A DNA stretch of 64,000 bases from Tetradesmus obliquus. Its lineage: Eukaryota; Chlorophyta; Chlorophyceae; Sphaeropleales; Scenedesmaceae. Numbering within the stretch: the stretch's first letter is position 1; every line of letters starts with the position of its first letter. The notes beneath the pieces are model-generated. The model had not been told where the DNA came from. It worked only from the letters and a program-made list of their open reading frames with translations, and did no database searches. Below are positions 55,232-64,000 of this stretch, piece by piece. Both the position numbers and the translations under genes were made by a program. The DNA lies in assembly GCA_030272155.1 (NCBI GenBank), contig CP126196.1:5084501-5148500 (forward strand), in the 5' to 3' direction.

Positions 55232-56370
55232 GTGCCAACAACGGAGGACCACGCTCTTTGCCTACAAGGGTTTCCAGCGGTCCAGCCAGCCAACACAAGG
55301 TCTACAGTCAACAAGGTAGATCTCGCATCAGCCTTGCCAGCACAGCTTGCCCTCGACGCAGCAGCGCAGCAGCGTGCAGCACAAGCCACTGCGCTACGAC
55401 CCCAGCAAGCACCCAACCTCGCTGCTATGACTCCAGCGACATCAGCAACCATGGCAGCTCAAACCTCAGAGCTTTCCAACCAGCTGCAGCCTCAGGGCCC
55501 CACAGCTGCAGGCCCAGCAGCACAGCCGCACGCTGCTAAATCTCTCCCCGCCCTATGCAGCCAGCTTGAGCAGATGCTGCAGCAGGTGCCTCTGGGAGCA
55601 GCAGCTACGGCTGCCGCTGCAGCAGCAGCGGGTGGCCTCAAGGACGACAAGACCACCAGCAAGGCAAGCGCTGCAGACCAGGCTGGCCTGGTGGCGCAGC
55701 AGGGCCCGGGCAAGCGGGCAGCAGAGGCTGCGCTGCCCTGCGAGCGCTGCGGCAAGCGCCGCAAGGAGAGCGACCTGGCAAGCGAGGAGACTGCGGAGCA
55801 GGCGAGCCCTGGCAGCATGCAGGGACTGCACAGTGCTAATCAGCAGGCCGCATCGGCGCAGAATGCGCATCTCTGCACCAAGGGGTTGCGTTCACACCTT
55901 TGCAAATGGCTCTTGCTGTTTCATGTGCTGACTGGCTTCGCTGCAAATGACTCTTGCTGTTTTGTGTGCTGACTAGCTCGCTGCTGCTGCTGCTGCAGGA
56001 TGAGGCACCCAAGGAGGAGCAGGCCGCCCCTCCCCAGAACCAGCAGCAGCCTCCCGCGGCGCTGAGCCCAGCAGCCGCGACAGCCCTGATGCTCACTGCA
56101 AACTATGTGGCTGCTTTGACGGCTGCGGATCCTGACGGCCCAATGTGGCTCGACAACGTGCTCTATGCTGCGACCGCCGTGCGAGCAACAGGAGTTGAGA
56201 TGGCGAAGTCCTTGACAGCACTCAGCGCGCAGGGCATCGACTGGCCGGAGTATGTGTACCCTGCGGCGCAGCTCGCCCATGTTGCGTGGACGTCTGTTGT
56301 GGCAGCGATCCAGGCGCACCGCGCAGCAGCAGCAGCAGCAGCCGCAGCACCAATTGCAGCTGCGGCTTGA
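55232..56370 (+). CDS. Ala/Gln-rich protein of unknown function with a CxxC motif
   Basis: Two long open segments share composition and a plausible junction. The first starts at 55232 (MPTTEDHALC) and includes QLEQMLQQVPLGAAA and LPCERCGKRRKESDLASEE. The second runs from 55999 (after a CTG run and GCAG) to TGA at 56368-56370: DEAPKEEQAAPP, then LMLTANYVAALTAADPDGPM, GIDWPEYVYPAAQLAHVAW and a poly-Ala end. The only phase-compatible donor I find is GTGCTG after 55924, which is weak, so the first exon end is uncertain. CERCGKRRK could be half of a metal-binding knuckle next to a basic nuclear signal. A role in the nucleus is a guess. The start may also lie upstream. Confidence 0.5.
55902..55977 (+). 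repeat. tandem repeat at the exon-intron border of the Ala-rich gene
   Basis: TGCAAATGGCTCTTGCTGTT and TCATGTGCTGACTGGCT is followed at once by TGCAAATGACTCTTGCTGTT and TTGTGTGCTGACTAGCT, a unit of about 39 bp. It spans the only phase-compatible donor, in line with the echo pattern elsewhere. Confidence 0.8.
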
Positions 56371-57466
56371 TGCAACTTGAGAGGGCCCTGGATGCTGCTG
56401 CTGCCAGAACGCTGCGTAATGCAGAATGCTGCGGAGCTTGTTGAAGCTCTGGCAGCAGGTGCAATGCCGGCAGCACCAGAAGAGAGGCTGTGCATGGCGG
56501 CAGCTCTCCGCTGTCTGCTGTTGGTAAAAGCATGATAGCAGCGCATTCGGCACAGTCTTAACGATAGTTGAAGGCGCCACGATCATATGTGGCTTTTGTT
56601 ACTTGGCAGTCGTCACACAGAAGTTCCGGCAGTAATGTTGTTTGGTCAGCGGCCCAGGTTAGTTTAGGGCATGTGTGCGTGTCAGCGTGATGTATTTGAC
56701 TGCTGCCGCAGTACCCGTGTTGTACGCGTAGTGGTTGGCTGGAGTCGTATCCGATGACAGTGCGTTCCCCTGCGCATCACTGCTGCTGGCTGGCTACTGC
56801 AGCTCCGCAGTGCAGGCTGTGCTGTGGTATGCTTGGCATGCTTTGTCAAGTGGTGCGGATTCGGCCCTGCAGTACTAGGCAGCTGGTGATGTTAGCGGCG
56901 CAATGTGATTACTACATCAGTGTCCAGGGTGTGTGTGTGGGTGGGTGGGTGCAGGTCCCTTCATCGTGTTTCCTTGCGTCAGCGATAGTTTGTAATGCCG
57001 GTTGGGCACGTTGGATGTGCAGTGCCAATACCCCACTTGATATGGCGTTGCATGAAAGCATTGTGTTGCGGTGTCCTCGTGTGGGCTTGATGTCAGTGAG
57101 GAGAGTCCATGCTGACGATGGTTGGTGTGTGGTGTGCATGTTAAAAGCAAAAGCAGAAGAGTTGTTTCCGGCAGGCATATTTACCACATGCCTTTGCTGC
57201 GTTGATTGTCACAGCTGGCAGGGCATGACAAAACAGCAGCTGCTGATTCCCCAAGCAAGACAGCTGCGACAGCATCAGTCGCGTCACTGGCAGTGCAGTT
57301 TTGTTGATGTGGCGGTGGATTATCATACAAGGCAGCCAAAGAGACTAACGGATATGCATCAAGTGACGTGCCGCATCACAACAAGGTGTTGTGCAGTTGC
57401 ATCTGTTGGTGATGCCTATAATGGTCAAGCTGCAAAGTAGTAACGCAAGCAGCTTGTAGTTGAAGG

Positions 57467-57470
<4 letters not shown>
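56371..57470. other. 3' flank of the Ala-rich gene, no further gene seen
   Basis: A 228-codon ORF at 56754-57440 is Cys-rich, lacks motifs and has no flanking splice context. I treat it as chance. Confidence 0.4.

Positions 57471-57538
<68 letters not shown>
57471..57538. repeat. (TG)n microsatellite
   Basis: This is an uninterrupted TG dinucleotide run of about 34 units. It is the only long dinucleotide repeat in the window, where trinucleotide CTG/CAG runs otherwise dominate. Confidence 0.98.
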
Positions 57539-57540
<2 letters not shown>

Positions 57541-57968
57541 CAGCAGCAGCTGCAGCCAGGCAAAACCAGACAGCTGGTGACACTGTGCATGCACCAATTT
57601 TTCGCAAAACACAGGAAGGTGGTCAGAAAGCAGAAGCGGATAACTCCCTGGGCCTCCGGTGGGGTGTGAAGCAGAGAGTGGTGCTGATGTGCTGTGTGTC
57701 GTATTGAAGATGGAAGTGACAATGTTGGCAGCAGAACATGGAAGGTGATATGGTGGTGGTGGTGGGGGTGATGCTAATGCCCCATGCTTGGAGTACAGCA
57801 GCAGGGAGGAGCTGACCCTGCGTTGCATGTGTTCCATGCCTGCAGACGCTGTCGATTGATTGGCGCGTGTGTTGGCTGGGTCGTGCTGCTGTTGTTGGCG
57901 CTCTGGCCAGCTGGCAGCAGTGCGCAATGCATGCAGCTACGTGGATTGATTGTGCCTGGTGTTTATCA

Positions 57969-58120
57969 TGCATGCTGCGGGCGTGCTGTTCTGCCCCACT
58001 TGCGCGCTGGATGATTGACGTTTGTTCGAGGTCCCGTGGTTCTTTATGCATGCTGCGGGCGTGCTGTTCTGCCCCACTTGCACGCTGGATGATTGGAGTT
58101 GCTTCAGGTGCACGTGGTTC
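57969..58120. repeat. 78-bp tandem duplication
   Basis: CATGCTGCGGGCGTGCTGTT followed by CTGCCCCACTTGCRCGCTGG occurs at 57971 and 58049. The match extends over the CGTGGTTCTTT tail. No conserved coding frame is evident. Confidence 0.92.
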
Positions 58121-58432
58121 TTTGCACTGCTTGTGCTGCTGAGCAGCACCGTGTGCTCAACTGGAGCCCTGGCAGCAGTCACAATAGCCGCTCAATTGAG
58201 CGCAGAACACTGGTCACTGGTTAGTACATCAGCACCTGATCATCGCATGGTGCCAGCTGGCGATGCTCTGACTTTGAGCCTGCAGCAGACTGCGTTGCAT
58301 GTGACATCGTTTGTGAGGCATCTGCCCACTCTAAGAAAGGCAGCACCCTGGAGGCTGTTTGAAGATTTGCATGCTGGAATGATTCTGGCCAGTGAACATC
58401 TATGTGCATTGCGCCAACAGCGTCCAGTGTGT

Positions 58433-58489
58433 TGATTCACACTGTCAAGCATTTGTGCCACTGATTCACACTGTCAAGCATTTGTGCCA
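58433..58489. repeat. 28-bp exact direct repeat
   Basis: TGATTCACACTGTCAAGCAT then TTGTGCCA occurs at 58433-58460 and 58462-58489, separated by one base. Confidence 0.95.
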
Positions 58490-59224
58490 GCCTCCTGGCC
58501 TGATGCATTTCATAATTATGTCAGGAACTATAGCAGTGGAGCTGCAGCACTGCAGGTCAAGCGCAAACTGTGCACAAGGCGAGGTTGTGGCTGTAACGCC
58601 TGGAGTAAGTGGAGTGTTGTTTGTCATGTGCATTGGTGCGTTGGTCCTCGTGTTGCGTCGGCCAATGTGTGGTTGCAGACCCAGCGCGCATAGTGCAGCA
58701 CAGCTGCCAGCAACTGTCGAAATGTGTTTGAAACATTGAAGGGACAGTGGCACGCAGCAGCAGGCCTGCTACACGCCCCTAGAGTCTGCAGATGCTGGCC
58801 AAAGCAGCTGTACATTTCCCAGCAGCTGCATGTTATAGATGTGTTGTTTAGGTACGTTTTTTTGGTATGTTGTTTAGGTATGCATGTGCTACTTTGTTGT
58901 TCACCAGCGTCCAGAACCACCTTCATCACTCCGCATGCTGCGGACTGCTGCAGGCTGGCAAGGCTTAGTGGGTTAGTGGGGCACCAGCTGCTGCTGCTGA
59001 TAGCTTGAGCCTGTAACGCATGCAGGCACGCATGGACCAGCTGTGGCCCTGTGCTGATGCCGCCACATTTCATTCATCGAGCTTTGTTGTGTTGACTAGT
59101 TTCTGCCTTTGACCAGTGTCTGACACGCATGAGCATGTTGGCGTGCAAGGCTGGCTCCTGACTGCAGTATCCCGACCTGGCCTGAGCAGAAGTGTCGGCA
59201 CTTGCCCAGGGCAGCTGTGGTACG

Positions 59225-59680
59225 TGTTTGAAGTCAATGCATGCTGGCTGCACCAAGCTGCAGCCACGGTTTGTTGGACATGAATGGATGCCGGCCGCAC
59301 CTAGCTGCAGCCACGGTTTGTCTGACATGTCCCAGGTCAACGCATGCTGGCTGCACTAAGCTGCAGCCACGGTTCGTGAGACATGTTTCAGGTCAACGCT
59401 GCACCAAGCTGCAGCTTCAATTTGTTGGCCAAGTTCCAGGTCAACAAATGCTGGCTGTAGCAAGCTGCAGCCATGGTTGTGGACATGAATGGATGCTGGC
59501 TGCACCAAGCTGCAGCCATGGTTTGTTGGACGTGTTCCCAGGTCAATGCATGCTGGCCGCACCAAGCTGCAGCCATGGTTTGTTGGACATGAATGGATGC
59601 TGGCTGCACCAAGCTGCAGCCACGGATTGTTGGCCATGTCCCAGGTCAACGCATGCTGGCTGCAGCTTTGCTGCCAGTGA
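59225..59680. repeat. minisatellite of nine about 52-bp units
   Basis: Each unit contains GCATGCTGGCTGCACCAAGC then TGCAGCCAYGGTTTGTTGGA. Two unit types are mixed along the array, differing in the link (AGGTCAAYGCATGC or ATGAATGGATGC), which gives a partial higher-order repeat of about 105 bp. Confidence 0.93.
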
Positions 59681-60669
59681 TGCACTGTGCTTGCATTGCC
59701 TGTCAGTGGCTTCTTGTTACACTGTTGGCCTATGATGGCTTGCTTGTGCCTCAGCCTTCTCTTTTGGGAGGGGGTGAACAGCAGGTTACACACAGTGTCG
59801 ATTAATACATGTATCATAACAGACTTCTGTCAGTTTCATTGTGTGCCCTGCTACTGTAGCAGTGCTACAGCCACAGCATGTTGCGATTGAGTACAGGAAT
59901 TGACATTAGAGCTTCCTGTTTGCACGCCTGGTGCTAAGTGTCAGCCTGAGGCAGTGCACCACTGGGTACAGCTGTTCATGACAGTGTTTTGCTGAGTCAG
60001 CGTAACAGTTGCAGCTGAAATCTACCTATGCCGTGAGTTGGCAGCAGTACAGTACAGTGGGTGAAAAAGAAGACATGTTGCAACGCTGTGTTTGAGCGTG
60101 TGCAGATGGTGTGGTTGTTGAATGCCACAAGGTAACAAAACCCGGTGCTGCATGTGGTCACGATATGTGTGTTACACGACTGCAACACGGCCCGCTTTCG
60201 AGCCGCTACAGGCTCACCGGTCAACCTCCTAACCCATGAGCGATCAACTCAATGTATGCTGGCTGCAGCAGCTGAAATCTGGGGGTCAGCCAACACCTTG
60301 CAACACGCTTTTCAGTACGTGAAACAACACTGCTGCAGCTGCTTGCAGCTGTGCCGTTTACGCAAAGCCGTTCCAATGCGCACAACACAGCATCGGATGC
60401 TTCAACAGCCTGCATGCATGCGACTTTTAACAGTTCTATGTCAACAACCAACACAGATCTAGTTGCACACTAGAGCCGCCAACTTGGAAAGCATCAACAG
60501 ACAATCACCACCAACACCTGGAGCTGCGTGTCAGTCTCGGCCGAAAGGTCACGCAGTATTCCAGCGCAATCTGGCACGATCTTCTGATGCATGTTCATGC
60601 ATACCACCCCTCTGCGCAGAGTGGCAGGGCAATTCACCACGAAATGGAACAACGTGAATGCATCGTGCG

Positions 60670-60733
60670 TTGTGCTTCATCGTCATGTAACCCATCAAGC
60701 TATCATAGCTATGATAGCATCAACGCCATCGAT
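60670..60733. repeat. dispersed repeat, copy B (partner at 43718-43772)
   Basis: GTAACCCATCAAGC is followed by a nested palindrome (TATCATAGCTATGATA) and then GCATCAACGCCATCG. Copy A lacks the palindrome's left half. This may be a short inverted-repeat element. Confidence 0.6.
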
Positions 60734-60810
60734 ATCGTGCGCTGTGCTTGACATAGCAGTCCGCTGCAGGCAGGTAATGTAGGCATTTTTTGCTCCTGCT
60801 GGTCAGGTGC

Positions 60811-60998
60811 AGATGACGTTACACAGCATCCAGATGACGTCATGCTGTCAGATGACACCACCCAACTGCCATGTCACGCCACGTAGCTTCCAGATGACGT
60901 CACACAGCTGCCAGATGACGTCACACAGCTGCCAGATGACTTCACGCAGCTGCCATATCACGCCATGCAGCTGCCAGATGACGTCACACAGCTGCCAG
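60811..60998. promoter_or_regulatory. array of CRE-type TGACGTCA palindromes, 21-bp period
   Basis: Perfect TGACGTCA occurs at 60835-60842, 60895-60902, 60916-60923 and 60979-60986. Near matches include TGACGTTA (60814) and TGACTTCA (60937). The last five positions, counting a decayed one at about 60958, are spaced exactly 21 bp within the unit CAGCTGCCAGATGACGTCAC. TGACGTCA is a classical bZIP site and CAGCTG an E-box. The array lies about 200 bp past the stop of the FkbM-type gene. Confidence 0.7.
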
Positions 60999-61043
60999 CA
61001 ACAGCAAGGCTCAAGGCAAACTTGCGCGGTGTGCACAACAACG

Positions 61044-61087
61044 CATGCCATAGTATGGCATAGCATGCCATACTATGGCATAGCATG
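61044..61087. repeat. short palindromic repeat (ATGCCATAGTATGGCAT)
   Basis: ATGCCATAGTATGGCAT, AGC, then ATGCCATACTATGGCAT are two near-identical self-complementary 17-mers in tandem, just past the CRE-type array. Confidence 0.9.
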
Positions 61088-61200
61088 GATTGCTGCATGC
61101 CTGCAGCAGCTGCTGTGCTGTGGATGAGCTTGCTGTTCAGCAACCACACTACTTTACGACTGCCGCGCTGCCATTGCGGCATGCAGCTTAGGAAGCCAGC

Positions 61201-62836
61201 TCAACCCAGCTCCTTCCTTACAAGGTACAAGTCTGGGTGGTGATGTTCCACCTTCACAGTCCCGTCCTTGACTGCCGCTGCATCATAGAACGGCCCTTGG
61301 AAGCTCTTCTCACTAATTTTGTACCCCATCCTGTCCAAGAATTGCAGGTACCACAACTGATCATCTTTTGACATCATCTCCCGGTTGAAATTCGCCATAA
61401 TGTACCACACAATGCCGCCGTTGCTGGTTGACAGCAGACCCTCCGCGCCTTGCACCATCTGCTTCTCATGCCCCTCCACATCAATCTTCATCACTTGCAC
61501 TTCCTCTGACAGCATTGCATCCAGCCGCCGCACCGTTATTTTGTCACGCGCCAGAAACTTGTACCTGTCTTTGAACATTGCTGTCACTGCTTGCACGCCT
61601 TGCTGGGCATCCTGATCGCAGATTGTTATGCCATTGCCTTGGTTCAGATCCTCGCTTATGATGCTGCACTCCGCAGACTTATTGCTGAGGCCCGTGGCGT
61701 ACAGTGTGATCCTGTCTGCAAGCCACGCAGAGGAGCAGATAGAGCGCCGCAACAGCCGGTTGTTTGAGGGCATGGCCTCAAAGAATGCTGTGCGGGCACC
61801 TGCTGCTGCTGCACTGAACCCATACCAGCCAACATGAGCGCCCACATCCACCATCAGAGGAGGCCTATCTGGCCCGCTTGCTTGCTGCTGCTGCTGTTCT
61901 GTCATGCTGGCTTGAGCTGCACTTTGCGTGGCTCGTAGTTGGCGTGCCGCTGCTTGCTGCTTTTCGGATTTGGATTGATTGAGTGCCCAAAGCAGCTGCT
62001 TGACACCATTTATGTCCCTGCAAGATTGACAGGTGGCAATGTCAGGGTTGAGCGCTTTGCATGCGTTGGTCCGCCAGCACAGCAACCACCTATGGAGGCA
62101 AAAAGGAACCTCCATAAGCTTAAAGACTATTCTACTGCTGTGCACAGATGTGAAGTGGACCAGCGTACTGCAAACACCATATGTGGGCGCGGCTGAGCAT
62201 GGCTGTTTAGCTGTACTCAAGGCAAGCAACAATCGTTGCACAGCTGCCTTGTCCTGTAAAGGGACCCAAGCAGATGATAGTTGACAGCCACTCCTGCTGG
62301 ATGCTCTCTGCTCACCAGAAGGGTGGTGTGTTTTGTAGTGACTTGGACACATAATCGTTGTCGGCGTACACATGCACTGAGAGGTTGCCAGCTGTGATTA
62401 CTTTGGTGTCTGGCCACACTTCCAGGTGCTTCCCTGCAGCACAGTACATGCTCTGCTGCAGCTGCATGAGCTGCTGCATCTGTTGGTGGCTTTGGCCATC
62501 TGCTGCTGCTGCATCCAGCACCACAGCACTCGCCAGCGTAGAGAGGTTGGAGACGAGCGCCTTAATATGCCTGAGTTGCGGCCCAGTTGGCGGTGTAACC
62601 GGTGTTATGGTGAGCTGGGCATTGCTGTAGGTGCTGCTGCTGCAGTCGTTGCTTCCCAGCATGGACTGACAAACGAGCACGGTGACAAGCAGAAGGACAA
62701 GCCATGACAACATCGGCACAGTAACAACCGGAGATCGAGCGTGCCGCTGCACCATTCTTGCGATCGTACTGTCTCTGAACGGGTTGTTGCTTGCGAGGCT
62801 TGTCGTCACAGCAATAGTATCATTATCAAAACGCAA
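61201..62836 (-). CDS. type II membrane FkbM-family methyltransferase (2 exons, 445 aa)
   Basis: Exons on the minus strand: 62836-62316 (donor GTGAGC) and 62017-61201 (TGA 61201-61203). They join inside the Trp codon of PFW/DINGVK and sum to 446 codons. A single membrane segment at residues 42-60 (MLSWLVLLLVTVLVCQSML) after a basic stretch (RMVQRHARSP) predicts a Golgi type II protein with a lumenal catalytic domain. SAM-binding motif I is MVDVGAHVGWYGFSAAAAGA. MKIDVEGHE is the FkbM hallmark, and FEAMPSNNRLL follows the usual motif II. FkbM enzymes are O-methyltransferases, often on sugars, but the substrate is unknown. A second in-frame Met at 62755 (MVQRHARSP) is an alternative start that keeps the membrane anchor. 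No echoes are seen in its intron. Confidence 0.85.
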
Positions 62837-64000
62837 AATAAACGCGGCGGTTGCTGGTCACCCGTATGCCGGTAGATGTGAATGCCTGTTCACTGTAGGG
62901 TTTGTTCCAGGACCTGGGATCCCGGTGCTGCTTCAAATCAGACTCTCAACTGCAAGAAAACCGAATGCATTGAGTACTGTCATGGCTTAAGGATGGTTTA
63001 TCTGCCCCTCTGCACGCTTGCAAAACAAGCTGGCCTTGCATGTCGGGGATGTGTACAGATGTCCTGCTGGGGATGCAGCCTGGTCAGGGAGGTGAATAGA
63101 CATGATGCTGAAACACAGTTACAACCACACATGCCCAAGCAATCCTTGACTCTACACACTGCTTAAACACACACACATTGCAAACGCTTCACAATGTCCC
63201 CGCCAGGCTGCGCCTCCACAACGCTGTGCTCACACTGATATGACTCACTGATGACATATCATCGCAATGCAGCACGCCATCGTATCAAGAAACAATCCAA
63301 GGTCAACCACACCCACATTACGGATCTCAGCGACAGCAGGGTTGGCCTTTCTGGGTGGCATACCCGCACAAGCGTCAACCTTCAGCAACCACCATGCTGC
63401 ACCTATGTGCCTCTGCAGCATGCATGCTTCTACATAAACACTGGGCAACCCAGGCAGCAAGACATGCTGCACGGCCCTAGCGAGAATGAGCACGGCCCTA
63501 GCGACAGATCAAAGGGCTGCTGTGGTCAGCCAGTTAACTTATGGCCCACTGGTAACAAAACAGGCAGCTCAAGGGACTGCTGCTGGCTGTCACAACCTGT
63601 GGCTGTGTACTTGCACAGCACTGGCCCGACCGCAATTCAAACTTGCCCAGCTATGACGCAGCATAGCAATAAACAAGCAATGATGTACCACAACAAATTG
63701 ATGGTACCATGGATGTTAGTGCAGCACGCTGTTTAATCCTCCGCGGGTATGCTGAGCAACAGACGGTGCCACACATGGTGATGAACGAGAGCTTGCTTTG
63801 ATGTACACATGCATAGCCATCCCTGCTGCTAAGTGCTGACATCAGCTACGCTGCGCTGCAGATGACACTGGCCCGGCCGCAGCTGCAAACAAGCCAGCAT
63901 CAGCAACAGCCGCCGCAAGTGCAGCTACTTGCAGCAACATGTGCTCAATACTGCCGCCGATTCCCTTCACGCGGGTGCAGCAGATGCTGCTGCTGCAGCT
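62837..64000. other. upstream flank of the FkbM-type gene, nothing else supported
   Basis: No domain or exon is recognisable. An 18-bp GAGAATGAGC/CGGCCCTAGCGA repetition (ACGGCCCTAGCGA twice) lies at 63471-63503. The window may end near a new gene. Confidence 0.35.

Noticed and set aside
56754-57440. 228-codon plus-strand ORF
   Set aside because: It is Cys/Trp/Met-rich with no recognisable domain, and lies in the 3' flank of another gene.

Overview
The window is nuclear DNA of a eukaryote, most likely a chlorophyte green alga (I suspect a chlorophycean such as a Scenedesmus relative; that is inference). The evidence is short GT-AG introns splitting nearly every gene, Ala/Gln/Gly/Ser-rich proteins, very abundant CTG/CAG repeats, and algal or plant-type housekeeping genes on both strands with no operons. 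I rebuilt genes by hand from conserved protein segments, splice sites and codon phase. All ten models with recognisable domains close in frame from ATG to stop, which is strong internal support. No database search was run.

Layout. 460-3605 and 8152-11333 (minus): two tandem paralogues with an N-terminal bZIP-like region. 12109-13009 (plus): a decayed ARM-repeat gene. 15857-17792 (minus): Elongator subunit ELP6. 18178-24794 (plus): alanine aminotransferase. 27722-31560 (minus): secreted LCAT-like lipase/acyltransferase. 33482-36962 (minus): beta-carbonic anhydrase. 37381-42814 (plus): branched-chain 2-oxoacid dehydrogenase E1 beta. 44381-45978 (minus): LTO1/ORAOV1. 46223-47830 (plus): TcdA-type t6A dehydratase. 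48785-52690 (plus): NEK-like kinase. 55232-56370 (plus): Ala-rich protein of unknown function. 61201-62836 (minus): type II membrane FkbM-type methyltransferase. The intervals from 3.6 to 8.1, 11.3 to 15.5, 24.8 to 27.5, 31.6 to 33.4, 52.7 to 55.2 and 56.4 to 61.2 kb show no gene I can support. They hold repeats, hairpins and chance ORFs.

The genes do not form one pathway. Several are metabolic (amino acid, carbon, lipid) and two act on tRNA modification (ELP6, TcdA). Three pairs are divergent with short shared upstream regions: ELP6/ALAT, carbonic anhydrase/BCKDHB and LTO1/TcdA.

The standout feature is a recurring architecture I call splice-junction echoes. In at least eight of the twelve multi-exon genes, the part of an exon next to a splice site, together with adjacent intron, is tandemly repeated once to about eight times inside the intron or just past the stop codon. 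Copies have diverged and often keep usable splice sites and phase. In the aminotransferase some units would be whole in-frame exons. In LTO1 the terminal exon exists four times with three different endings. A related feature is that (CTG)n runs directly abut many 3' splice sites. Also notable is an array of TGACGTCA (CRE-type) palindromes on a 21-bp period at 60.8-61.0 kb.
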